Assembly: GCF_038396675.1 (NCBI RefSeq)
Contig: NC_088921.1
Coordinates: 20,903,001-20,967,000 of the forward strand
From: Hydra vulgaris
Taxonomy: Eukaryota > Cnidaria > Hydrozoa > Anthoathecata > Hydridae
Length of the DNA: 64,000 bases
Direction of reading: 5' to 3'
Positions 11,114 to 19,275 of this stretch are shown one piece after another. A program made the translations under genes and the position numbers. The notes below the pieces were generated by a model. The model was given only the letters and a program-made list of their open reading frames with translations. It had not been told where the DNA came from and did not search any database. The stretch's first letter is position 1, and each line of letters begins with the position of its first letter.

Positions 11114-14100
11114 ATGGATGTAAGAAATCTGACCTTAAATGTAAATGGTCTCCAAACTGAGACGAAAAGGAACAAAATATTTCAATTTCTTAAATATTCG
11201 GACTATGACGTAATATGCTTGCAAGAAACGCATAGTTCCGCAGAAAATAACACCAATTGGATAAATGAATGGAAACACCAAACTAACGGGAGCTCCCTAT
11301 GGAATAATGGAAACCATAGAGAGCGAGGTGTCTCCATTCTAACAAAAGAATGCACTGTTTTTAATGAAGTCACACAAGACGACTGTGGGAGAATTCTTGC
11401 AGCCAATTTTACTATTAAAAATTGTAATCTAAGAGTAATTAATATATACGGGCCAAATGACCCACAACAAAAAGAAAACTTTTTTAAGCAAATAAGAAAA
11501 CATGCGCGCGGATCAGAATATATGATCCTTACAGGAGATTTTAATATGGTTAAAAACCCTCTGTTAGACAGAGAAGGGGGTGATCTGCATAATAAAAGCA
11601 ATACTTTAGGCAAAGCCAACTTGAATTTTTTTTGCCAAAAGTTCGAGTTGGTTGATATTTATAGATATATAAACCCCAGTAAAAGTGATTTCACCTATGA
11701 AAAACAGGACAAAACTTTCAAAAGCAGGATAGACAGAATTTATGTACCTTTGACAATCTCAAGAAATTGCGAATGCGCTTTAATAGAAAACAAAGTAAGT
11801 GACCATAAAGCCTTCGGCTGTACTCTAAAACTTGAGAAGGTGAATGAGAGAGGCCCGGGCTACTGGCACCTAAATGTTAGTCTATTAAGCGATTGCGCCT
11901 TTAAAGCTAAACTAAAAAAGGATTTTGAATTGGCAAAAACTAAGAAACATAGTTACCCCAGTAGCAATCAATGGTGGGACATCACAAAATCCCGCATAAA
12001 ATTGATTGCTATTGAGGCGTCAAAATCCAAAAAGCGCGAAATAAAGCTAAAACAGAAATCTTTACAAAAACAAATCGATGAGGAAAACCAAAAACAAATG
12101 AGAGACTTGGAAAAGCTTGAGGATCTGAGATCAGAGCTTCAAGAACTCCTCTGCGACAGTGGCGTGTTCGTAAGAACTAAACAAACCCTTGCAGAGGAGG
12201 GCGAAAAACCTTCCAAGGCTCTCTTTCATATGGAAAAGAATAACCAAAAGAAAAAAATTATAAGAGAAATAAAAGACGGTGACACCGTTCACACGGAGAC
12301 CGTCAAAGTATTAAAAACAATTAGAAATTTCTATAAAAACCTTTACGAAACAAAAAATCTCAATAAAGAAAAACAAAGCAAATTTGTAGCAAATATAAAA
12401 ACATCCCTTACGGATGACCAAAACGCGTCTTTAAATATTCCCTTTAGCAGCGAGGAGCTTTATAACGCTGCAATGTCGCTAAACAAAGGCAAAACACCAG
12501 GGATAGACGGCTTCCCGGCAGAATTCTATCAAGAATGCTGGGATATTTACGGAGAAGAACTTACCAATCTTATGAACGGTAATGTCTTCGATGCAAATAA
12601 CGAGCTGTCGTGGTCGCAGAGAACGGCGCTGATTAGTCTCCTTCCAAAAGAGGGTGACCTGACGGCGCTGCAAAACTGGAGACCAATATCCCTGCTGTGC
12701 GCGGATTATAAAATAATCACTAAAGCCCTCGCCTTGAGATTGTCTAAGGTACTAGATAAAATTCTCGGACCGTCGGAAACTTGCTCGGTACCGGGAAGAA
12801 ATATTTTCTCCAACATTTTCCTGGTCAGAGACCTAATACAGTACACTAACGAAAAGAACTTAGATAGTGTACTGATTACAATCGACCAGGAAAAAGCATT
12901 AGATAAAATTGACAGAAATTTTTTGTTTGTAACTCTAAAAAAATTCAACTTAGGTGAAAAATTTATAACAGCAATTATGCAAACAATGAAAAATTCTAAA
13001 TCAATAATAATTAACAACGGATACATGAGTAAACCTTTTAATGTAAAAAGAGGTGTTCGTCAAGGCGATCCTATTTCACTCATGCTTTATTGCCTGGCAG
13101 TGGAAACCCTCGCTCTAGAAGTCAGAAACAACCCTGACATAGATGGCATTCCCCTGCCTGGCACAAAAAACAATTTAAAAGTAATGCAGTACGCCGACGA
13201 CACCACAATATTCCTGAGGAACCCGAAATCGATCCAAAGCGTTTTCAAAACGCTAGACGATTTCGAGGAAGCCTCAGGATCAAATATTAACAAGAGCAAA
13301 ACCAAAGGTCTGGCGTTAGGTGGATTTAACCACATATACTTTGAAAACACGACCAGAATACTAAACCAAAAGCTGTTTAATATTAACTGGTGCAACGCCT
13401 CAGGTATTAAAATTTTAGGTATTACCTTCCACATCGACCTAGCCTACACCGCTAGCGCAAATTGGAAGAAAGCCGTTGAAAACTTTAGAAAAAAAATCAA
13501 AAGTTTTAGATACCGAAACATATCTCTGAGGTGCAAGGGTATTTTTGTTAATACTCTTGCACTCTCTAAGGTGTGGTTCGTGGCCAACGGCTTTCCAATT
13601 AACGAATTTACCGCTAAGCAAATCAAAAAAGAAATATCAGCGTACTTATGGCAGAGCGAATACGCGCAGCCCATAAAAAGCGATATCTTAAACCTACCAA
13701 TAAATAAAGGAGGACTGGGCATTCTTGACACAAAAAAGCAAGGTTTAGCCCTCCGAACAAAACATATACTCCAAATAAAGGAGCAAGAAAACAATCACGA
13801 GTCATGCTTTATTCAAAACTATTATTTGGCGCACCATCTAGCAAAACACGCGCGAACAAACTACCCGCAATGGTTGTTTCTTACAAGAAACAACTTCCCC
13901 AAATCGCTAAACGAACCCCCATTTTACTATAAAGACGTCATTAAGAACATTAAGTGCGATGACAAAATTTTAGAAATTAAACCTAAAAGCGCAAAAAATA
14001 TCCGCGCGTTTCTCACCAAAGCTGACGAAAACTTCAATTTAATAAAAATACAAAGGGCATGGGATACAATGCTACAAAAAAATCTTCCATGGCAAAAATT

Positions 14101-14668
14101 ATGGGAGAAAAGCTTTGTATCTCACGCCATCGGACCCAGCAAAAACACCCTCTGGAGAGCCTTAACTAACTCACTTCCGACTCTTGAAAAAATTCAGAGT
14201 TGGAGGAAAAACAGAGGCCACGGAAACAATAATTGTAAATCCTGCAGCGCAGTAGAAAAAACAATGCACCCTTCTATCAACTGCAAAAAGGCTAGGTCTG
14301 TGTGGAAGGCTTTTATACCAACGTACGAAACACTTTTACCAACAAAAAAATTTAATACTGTCCATGCGATCTTTCTAACAAACATCGAGCACTTGTCAAA
14401 GAAAGACTACACTGCGAAAATAGCAATGACTCTGGCTCACTTAATAACGTCGCGGTTATGGTGGGCCAGAAACATGAAACTTAAGGAAAACAAAAATATA
14501 CCCTCGGCAAGAATTGCAGAGAGGATCAAAAAAGATATTAGAAATATATGGAAAATAAACTATAACAAATACTTAAGAGAAAACAACGTGGAAAAATTCC
14601 ACGACATGTTTTCTATAAACAATGCAATTAGCGATAAAAATAATCCAAATCTAACTCTTCTCTTATAA
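11114..14668 (+). CDS. ORF2 endonuclease-reverse transcriptase of E3
   Basis: 1184 aa, uninterrupted. The APE endonuclease has N9, E38, Y112, D142/N144, D207 and D230-H231. RT motif A is at 591 (TIDQEKALD), GVRQGDPIS near 647-654 and YADD at 693-696. The knuckle is C1041, C1044, H1052, C1057. The residue after KA in motif A is Leu596, whereas every other copy has Phe. In RTs this position is the steric gate that excludes ribonucleotides (family knowledge), so fidelity or activity may be altered. The start ATG follows a T-rich inter-ORF spacer containing GCGCGCA. Confidence 0.96.
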   Translation: MDVRNLTLNVNGLQTETKRNKIFQFLKYSDYDVICLQETHSSAENNTNWINEWKHQTNGSSLWNNGNHRERGVSILTKECTVFNEVTQDDCGRILAANFTIKNCNLRVINIYGPNDPQQKENFFKQIRKHARGSEYMILTGDFNMVKNPLLDREGGDLHNKSNTLGKANLNFFCQKFELVDIYRYINPSKSDFTYEKQDKTFKSRIDRIYVPLTISRNCECALIENKVSDHKAFGCTLKLEKVNERGPGYWHLNVSLLSDCAFKAKLKKDFELAKTKKHSYPSSNQWWDITKSRIKLIAIEASKSKKREIKLKQKSLQKQIDEENQKQMRDLEKLEDLRSELQELLCDSGVFVRTKQTLAEEGEKPSKALFHMEKNNQKKKIIREIKDGDTVHTETVKVLKTIRNFYKNLYETKNLNKEKQSKFVANIKTSLTDDQNASLNIPFSSEELYNAAMSLNKGKTPGIDGFPAEFYQECWDIYGEELTNLMNGNVFDANNELSWSQRTALISLLPKEGDLTALQNWRPISLLCADYKIITKALALRLSKVLDKILGPSETCSVPGRNIFSNIFLVRDLIQYTNEKNLDSVLITIDQEKALDKIDRNFLFVTLKKFNLGEKFITAIMQTMKNSKSIIINNGYMSKPFNVKRGVRQGDPISLMLYCLAVETLALEVRNNPDIDGIPLPGTKNNLKVMQYADDTTIFLRNPKSIQSVFKTLDDFEEASGSNINKSKTKGLALGGFNHIYFENTTRILNQKLFNINWCNASGIKILGITFHIDLAYTASANWKKAVENFRKKIKSFRYRNISLRCKGIFVNTLALSKVWFVANGFPINEFTAKQIKKEISAYLWQSEYAQPIKSDILNLPINKGGLGILDTKKQGLALRTKHILQIKEQENNHESCFIQNYYLAHHLAKHARTNYPQWLFLTRNNFPKSLNEPPFYYKDVIKNIKCDDKILEIKPKSAKNIRAFLTKADENFNLIKIQRAWDTMLQKNLPWQKLWEKSFVSHAIGPSKNTLWRALTNSLPTLEKIQSWRKNRGHGNNNCKSCSAVEKTMHPSINCKKARSVWKAFIPTYETLLPTKKFNTVHAIFLTNIEHLSKKDYTAKIAMTLAHLITSRLWWARNMKLKENKNIPSARIAERIKKDIRNIWKINYNKYLRENNVEKFHDMFSINNAISDKNNPNLTLLL

Positions 14669-15199
14669 TTGTCGGTTTTCAACCAAACAAGTAACATTAT
14701 TTTTATTTATAAACGATAAGCATGTCCCCAGCAGCCCCTGTGGGTGCGACGGACATGCGTATATTTTATAAATGCGAGGCTTAATGGCCAGCACTATATA
14801 TTTTAAACAAGAAAACTACGAACATGTCCTGCAAAGCCCGGTGGCAATGATGGATGTGTGAATTTTTTATAACAGCCTGGGGTAATAGCCAGGCATATTT
14901 ATTTTAAACTCGTGAATATTTTGTTCTATTAACTTGTATTAGAATCCTGTTGTGGTTTTAATTCGATTTGTTTTTTCGTTTTTCGACTTTTCGATTTTCG
15001 TTTTTTTTCTATAACCACAACAGTTTTAAATAAATAAATAGATTTTTGCTAAACTTCTCTAAATAAATAAAAAAGAAACAAAATACTGTCTTAGAAAAGC
15101 AAAGAAAGGATATATGAAATCATTAAAAATCTTTCCTCCCCTTATTGTAAATAGTCCCCTGATGTATATATTTATTAATGAAATATATGTAATTATGTT
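14669..15199 (+). other. E3 3' UTR with strong stem-loop
   Basis: No gene. It has the GCATGTCC/GGACATGC hairpin with an inner CCC/GGG pairing, GGCTTAATGGCC, and GCCTGG/CCAGGC. At 14946-15023 an 11-bp perfect stem, CTGTTGTGGTT/AACCACAACAG, encloses a U-rich loop of TTTCG repeats. The structure is shared by A1, A2 and A3 despite sequence drift. Confidence 0.8.
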
Positions 15200-15224
15200 A
15201 AAAAAAAAAAAAAAAAAAAAAAAA

Positions 15225-15374
15225 TATCTGTTCTTATCAGTTTAATATCTGGTACGCCGGCACAGTCCGGCTCATATATTAATCTGATTTTTGGCATTAG
15301 GTCATGGGATCATAGGTTTACCTTGCCCTGACCACGGGTTGCCTCGGCTTTGCACTACTGCTGAGCGCGGCCCA
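15225..15374 (+). pseudogene. U2 3' fragment behind E3
   Basis: Starts TATCTGTTCTT after the poly(A), so the bottom-strand nick was near nt 36/37. The rest is consensus to the 3' end, and the spacer follows to 15554. Confidence 0.93.
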
Positions 15375-15554
15375 GATTGGAAAAAAGAAAATATCTTCAC
15401 TTTCAGAGTGTCTAACATCGCTAATGGTCTCAGCTGCTGCTGCTGATGATGCTGCTGATGATGACGACGACGAAAATGATTAGACGTTCTAATTCAAACC
15501 ACAAGTACATTGTTGAAGACGGCGTCAGTCCGACTATGTCTGCAGTGTTCAGTT

Positions 15555-15601
15555 ATCGCTTCTCGGCCTAATGGCCAAGATCAAGTGTAGTATCTGTTCT
15601 T
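15555..15601 (+). pseudogene. U2 5' fragment (nt 1-47) before E4
   Basis: U2 nt 1-47 with one change in stem-loop I (ATGGCCAAG). E4 begins GATTCTTAG right after it. The matching 3' half is missing because E4 has lost its own 3' end. Confidence 0.93.
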
Positions 15602-15907
15602 GATTCTTAGTTTATTTAGGCGAGCTTGTGATCCTAACTAGTATAAAGAAGGTCTACTGGCCTTCTTAGTGTTTAGTGAGTATTACCTTGCCCCTTCCAC
15701 GGGTTGCAAGGAAAAGTGATATAAGAGTGTAATTTGTTTTTTTTCAGAGTATTGAGTGACTGAGAGGCTATAAGGATCGTAGATCCCAGTGTGTTTAAAA
15801 GAGTGTGTGTTAGTATAAAGAGGTTAGTTAGACCTCCCTAGAGGTCTACTGGCCTCAGAGCGTCCGAGTGGCTAAGGGTGTATTATATATAGTTAGTACT
15901 ATTTACC
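15602..15907 (+). promoter_or_regulatory. N1 5' leader with U2-like block and octaloop hairpins
   Basis: 306 nt with no ORF. In order: GATTCTTAG at the junction, GCGAGCTTGTGATCC, a hairpin AAGAAGG-TCTACTGG-CCTTCTT (15646-15667), a U2-like block at 15683-15711 (TTACCTTGCC then CCACGGGTTGC, closed by GCAAGG pairing with CCTTGC), and a second GAGG-TCTACTGG-CCTC hairpin near 15843. The same order recurs in E6, E15 and E16. Confidence 0.75.
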
Positions 15908-16967
15908 ATGTTACAAATCGACCCAAAAACGTCCATGGAAGTAGTTACTGATAATGGTGCTGCTACAGCCCATACTAATGCTTATGCACAGGCTCATCAT
16001 AGAACCTATGCACAAGTTACAACAAACAACAACTCTATAAACGAGTATAATTCCCTTAAAAATACCATTCTGTGTAAAGTCAATACTAAAATCAGTGACA
16101 ACGAGTTTTTATTAGCTATTGAAGAGGCCGGATACGATAAACACCTATTTGGGTACCAACAATTTCGTAATGGCTCGTTTATTGAGATTGTAATGAAAAA
16201 TGATTTAGCCAAACATAAAATTCTTGAAAAAGGTCTAAAAATAAACGGCATACACCATCAATTTTACACTTCCACTCCAAGTAGAAATATAAGTAAAAGA
16301 GTGACGATTTCAATACTCGGTCTACCAATTGAAAAAAGCAGTTTCCCAGCTGGAAAGTATCTTGAAGAGCTGGGATATGGAAAGCACCTACGTACTAAAC
16401 CTTTATTTAGAAGTACACCTAAAAACAAAACCCCATATTACTCCGGTATTATAGTTGTGATTATGGACAACCTTCAAAAGCCAATCCCTAGATTCATTAA
16501 TTTAAATGGATATGAAGTTAGGGCAATTTATAACGGACAAGAAGATGTTGGAGGACCACATAAAAATTATACGACAAATCAGCAAAATGAACAAAACGAA
16601 TGTAACAAACCAACTAGTAATAGTCCCTTAGACACAGCTTTGATGCAAATACAAAATGAAAATCATGTTAAAATAACCGAAAGCATGGATAAAATAAACG
16701 AAGTAAAGGAATATAAAGAGAAAGAACAAGCACAACCATTAGAAACAGCCATAGAATCCCAACTGAAAACAACCCCCGAAAGTATAATAATGAACGAAAA
16801 TGATAGCATTAAAACCAATGAAAACAAAAAGGTAGCAAATGGAGATAACAAACAGGATAGTAAAAAAGAGGATAGTGTTAAGAATGATAAAGGAGATGAC
16901 GATAATAGTAATGATGAATATGATAGTAGTGATGACGGTGACAGTAGAGATGACAATGATAGTAGTG
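15602..16967 (+). mobile_element. E4: N1 ORF1-only element, 3' part lost
   Basis: The 5' leader (15602-15907) and most of the N1 ORF1 gene, stopping inside the acidic repeat, where it is joined to the end of the U2 spacer (AGTGTTCAGTT). There is no poly(A) tail, so the loss is by recombination, not by retrotransposition. The matching breakpoint on the other side of the following U2 unit is at 17335. Confidence 0.9.
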
Positions 16968-17068
16968 TTCAGTTATCGCTTCTCGGCCTAATGGCTAAGA
17001 TCAAGTGTAGTATCTGTTCTTATCAGTTTAATATCTGGTACGCCGGCACAGTCCGGCTCATATATTAA
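15908..17068 (+). pseudogene. N1 ORF1 of E4, C-terminal part replaced by U2-derived codons
   Basis: Starts MLQIDPKTSMEVVTDN, as in E6. It contains RTYAQVTTNN, then the first RRM-like stretch (NTILCKVNTKISDNEFLLAI to KILEKGLKING), the second (RVTISILGLPIE to AIYNGQ) and part of the acidic Asp/Ser tract. At about residue 354 the frame runs into U2 spacer and U2 DNA and ends by chance 33 codons later. The usual N1 C-terminal domain with the KAEWDQRRKEF motif is absent, so the native protein is truncated. Confidence 0.88.
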
Positions 17069-17160
17069 TCTGATTTTTGGCATTAGGTCATGGGATCATA
17101 GGTTTACCTTGCCCTGACCACGGGTTGCCTCGGCTTTGCACTACTGCTGAGCGCGGCCCA
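16975..17160 (+). ncRNA. U2 snRNA gene, uninterrupted, consensus
   Basis: A 186-nt copy matching the majority sequence of the window throughout, with stem-loop I, GTAGTA branch recognition, an IIb stem (GCCGG/CCGGC), Sm site GATTTTTGG, and stem-loops III and IV (CTCGGC/GCTGAG). It is unusual in position: it lies in a single complete U2 unit wedged between the 5' part of E4 and the 3' part of E5. Its upstream flank is therefore element DNA, with only about 8 bp of the normal spacer retained, so it probably lacks a U2 promoter. Confidence 0.92.
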
Positions 17161-17335
17161 GATTGGAAAAAAGAAAATATCTTCACTTTCAGAGTGTCTA
17201 ACATCGCTAATGGTCTCAGCTGCTGCTGCTGATGATGCTGCTGATGATGACGACGACGAAAATGATTAGACGTTCTAATTCAAACCACAAGTACATTGTT
17301 GACGACGGCGTCAGTCCGACTACGTCTGCAGTGTT
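17161..17335 (+). other. U2 spacer ending abruptly in E5
   Basis: A normal spacer to GCAGTGTT, where the next U2 gene would begin 6 bp later. Instead it continues with ACCTCTAG from inside an N2 ORF1. It carries two private substitutions (GACGACGGCG, GACTACG). Confidence 0.85.
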
Positions 17336-18311
17336 ACCTCTAGAAAAAAAGGAGTTTCCAGTCGGGAAAGCGCTTGAAGACTTAGGCTATGGTAAACATA
17401 TTCACACAAGATCAGTGTTTAAAAAAACACCAAAGAATAAAACACCGTACTTTTCTGGCATTTTAGTTGTCATTATTGACAACATCTTAAAACCAATTCC
17501 TCGAAACCTAAGACTAAGGGGATATAATCTTAGAATCGTCTATACAGGACAAGATCAACCAAAAGCTAATCTAAACGAAATAGAAACACAAAAAACACCA
17601 TTAACTGATAGAGTAGAGAAGGAATCAACGGATAGTAAAATCGGACCTAAAATAGAGAAAAAAGAACTAAATTAAACATTAATTAATGAAGAAAAATCAA
17701 CTGTAAACATAGAAACAGCGGAACCAATAAAGGTAGCAAATCCAAATGATTTAGCACCTCAAAGTACTAAAAGTGAAAACAATATCACAACTGAAAGAGG
17801 TGTTATGGATAATATATCAACAGAAGATTTAGAAGAAGGAGAAATTACCATACTTGAAGAACTTGAGGACATGAACCATTTAGAAATAGTAGAATTTAAC
17901 TGGAAAGCTTTTAAAAATTTTGACAGATATAACTGCTCCGAAGAGGAATTAAATAAACTAAAGAGGTATAAAAAGGCTGAGTGGGACGAGTACGAGTCAG
18001 AGCGTCGTAACTACAGAGCACTAGAAAAAAAGCAACAAAGAAAAGGGATGTTGACGCCAATTTCTTTTAAAGCTATGGATTCAGGCGAAATGTATTCTTA
18101 TAATAAAAAAGAATTTAAAAACTATTACGAAGAAGACTATTCAACTGATGATGAAGAAAAATACGTAGCACATAAAAAAGCGGAATGGGATCAACGAAGA
18201 AAAGAATTTACTATGTTTATTAAAGACCACGAAAAAAAACAAAAGGAAAGACAGAATAAATTACAACTAAATCTAATAAAAAAAGAAAAAAGGCAAAAAC
18301 TGATTGAATAA
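17336..18311 (+). pseudogene. N2 ORF1 fragment of E5, one in-frame stop
   Basis: Encodes the part from LPLEKKEFPVGKALEDLGYG to the C-terminus. GAA becomes TAA at 17673-17675 and the frame then stays open to 18311. The C-terminal domain is present: FNWKAFKNFDRYNCSEEEL, KKAEWDEYESERRNY, MDSGEMYSYNKKEFKNYY, KKAEWDQRRKEF. The preceding spacer codes in frame by chance. It is very close to E8. Confidence 0.88.
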
Positions 18312-18578
18312 ACTATAACCTATTTTAATTATATATTAAACTATTCCAAAACGTATTACAAATTGATAAAACAAAATAATAACTGTAACAATTGTTATTA
18401 AGTCATCTCCTAGAGATACTTTCTAAACTCTTAATAACTCAGTAAAACTAAAATAAAATGAAAACAAAAATAAAAATATAAAACACAAAAACAAAATATA
18501 AAACCATAAAATTTAAATAATAAACAAAAAATATAAAATTAAAACTGCCTTCTAACGCCTTGGACTAGTAGGTAGTTA
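18312..18578 (+). other. N2 3' UTR of E5
   Basis: A-rich strand with repeated AAAATATAAAAC-type units and no gene. It ends in a hairpin (CTGCCTTCTA pairing with TAGTAGGTAG, 18545-18575) just before the tail. No match to the stem-loops of lineage A 3' UTRs is seen. Confidence 0.7.
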
Positions 18579-18598
18579 AAAAGAAAAAAAAAAAAAAA

Positions 18599-18749
18599 GT
18601 ATCTGTTCTTATCAGTTTAATATCTGGTACGCCGGCACAGTCCGGCTCATATATTAATCTGATTTTTGGCATTAGGTCATGGGATCATTGGTTTACCTTG
18701 CCCTGACCACGGGTTGCCTCGGCTTTGCACTACTGCTGAGCGCGGCCCA
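18599..18749 (+). pseudogene. U2 3' fragment behind E5
   Basis: GTATCTGTTCTT onward to the U2 3' end, with GGGATCATTGG for the usual GGGATCATAGG. Its 5' half is not present. Confidence 0.92.
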
Positions 18750-18929
18750 GATTGGAAAAAAGAAAATATCTTCACTTTCAGAGTGTCTAACATCGCTAAT
18801 GGTCTCAGCTGCTGCTGCTGATGATGCTGCTGATGATGACGACGACGAAAATGATTAGACGTTCTAATTCAAACCACAAGTACATTGTTGAAGACGGCGT
18901 CAGTCCGACTATGTCTGCAGTGTTCAGTT

Positions 18930-18976
18930 ATCGCTTCTCGGCCTAATGGCTAAGATCAAGTGTAGTATCTGTTCTT
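18930..18976 (+). pseudogene. U2 5' fragment (nt 1-47) before E6
   Basis: Consensus nt 1-47. E6 begins ATCTTAGTTTAATTAGG. Confidence 0.95.
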
Positions 18977-19055
18977 ATCTTAGTTTAATTAGGCGAGCTA
19001 GTGATCCTAACTAGTATATAGAAGGTCTACTGGCCTTCTGAGTGTTTAGTGAGTA

Positions 19056-19084
19056 TTACCTTGCGCCTTCCACGGGTTGCAAGG
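19056..19084 (+). promoter_or_regulatory. U2-3'-domain-like block in the E6 leader
   Basis: TTACCTTGCGCCTTCC, then ACGGGTTGC and AAGG. U2 itself has TTACCTTGCCCTGACC then ACGGGTTGC at about nt 129-154. In the element the two ends, CCTTGC and GCAAGG, can pair to form a hairpin. Confidence 0.7.
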
Positions 19085-19275
19085 ACGAGTGATATAAGAG
19101 TGTACTGGTTCCTTTATTTAGTGTATTGAGTGACTGAGAGATTGTAGAGATCGTAGATCTCAGTGAGTTAAAGAGAGTGTGAGTTTAAAGAGGTTGATTA
19201 GACCTCATTAGAGGTCTACTGGCCTCAGAGCGTCCGAGTAGTTAAGAGTGTATTATATAGTTAGTACTATTTACC

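Larger units (their letters stand above)
9704..15224 (+). mobile_element. E3: lineage A2 LINE, full length, ORF2 uninterrupted
   Basis: About 5.5 kb in U2, flanked by nt 1-47 and, after about 25 A residues (15200-15224), by U2 from nt 37 (TATCTG). The 5' end GATTTTAGCCGAGACAGCG parallels E2. Both ORFs are open, so this is one of two candidates for an active autonomous element in the window. Two cautions apply: the ORF1 start is unclear, and a key RT residue is changed. Confidence 0.95.
17336..18598 (+). mobile_element. E5: N2 ORF1-only element, 5' part lost by recombination
   Basis: The 3' two thirds of an N2 element: ORF1 from the second RRM-like domain onward, a 3' UTR, a 3' hairpin at 18545-18575, and an A-rich tail joined to GTATCTGTTCTT of U2. 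The left end is fused to U2 spacer rather than to a U2 5' fragment, so this is not ordinary 5' truncation during target-primed reverse transcription. Confidence 0.92.

Noticed and set aside
15840-15890. GCGTCCGAGTGGCTAAGGG in the N1 leader resembling a tRNA D-arm or box A
   Set aside because: No B box or anticodon arm follows, the match is short, and other copies (GAGTAGTTAAGAG) do not keep it.
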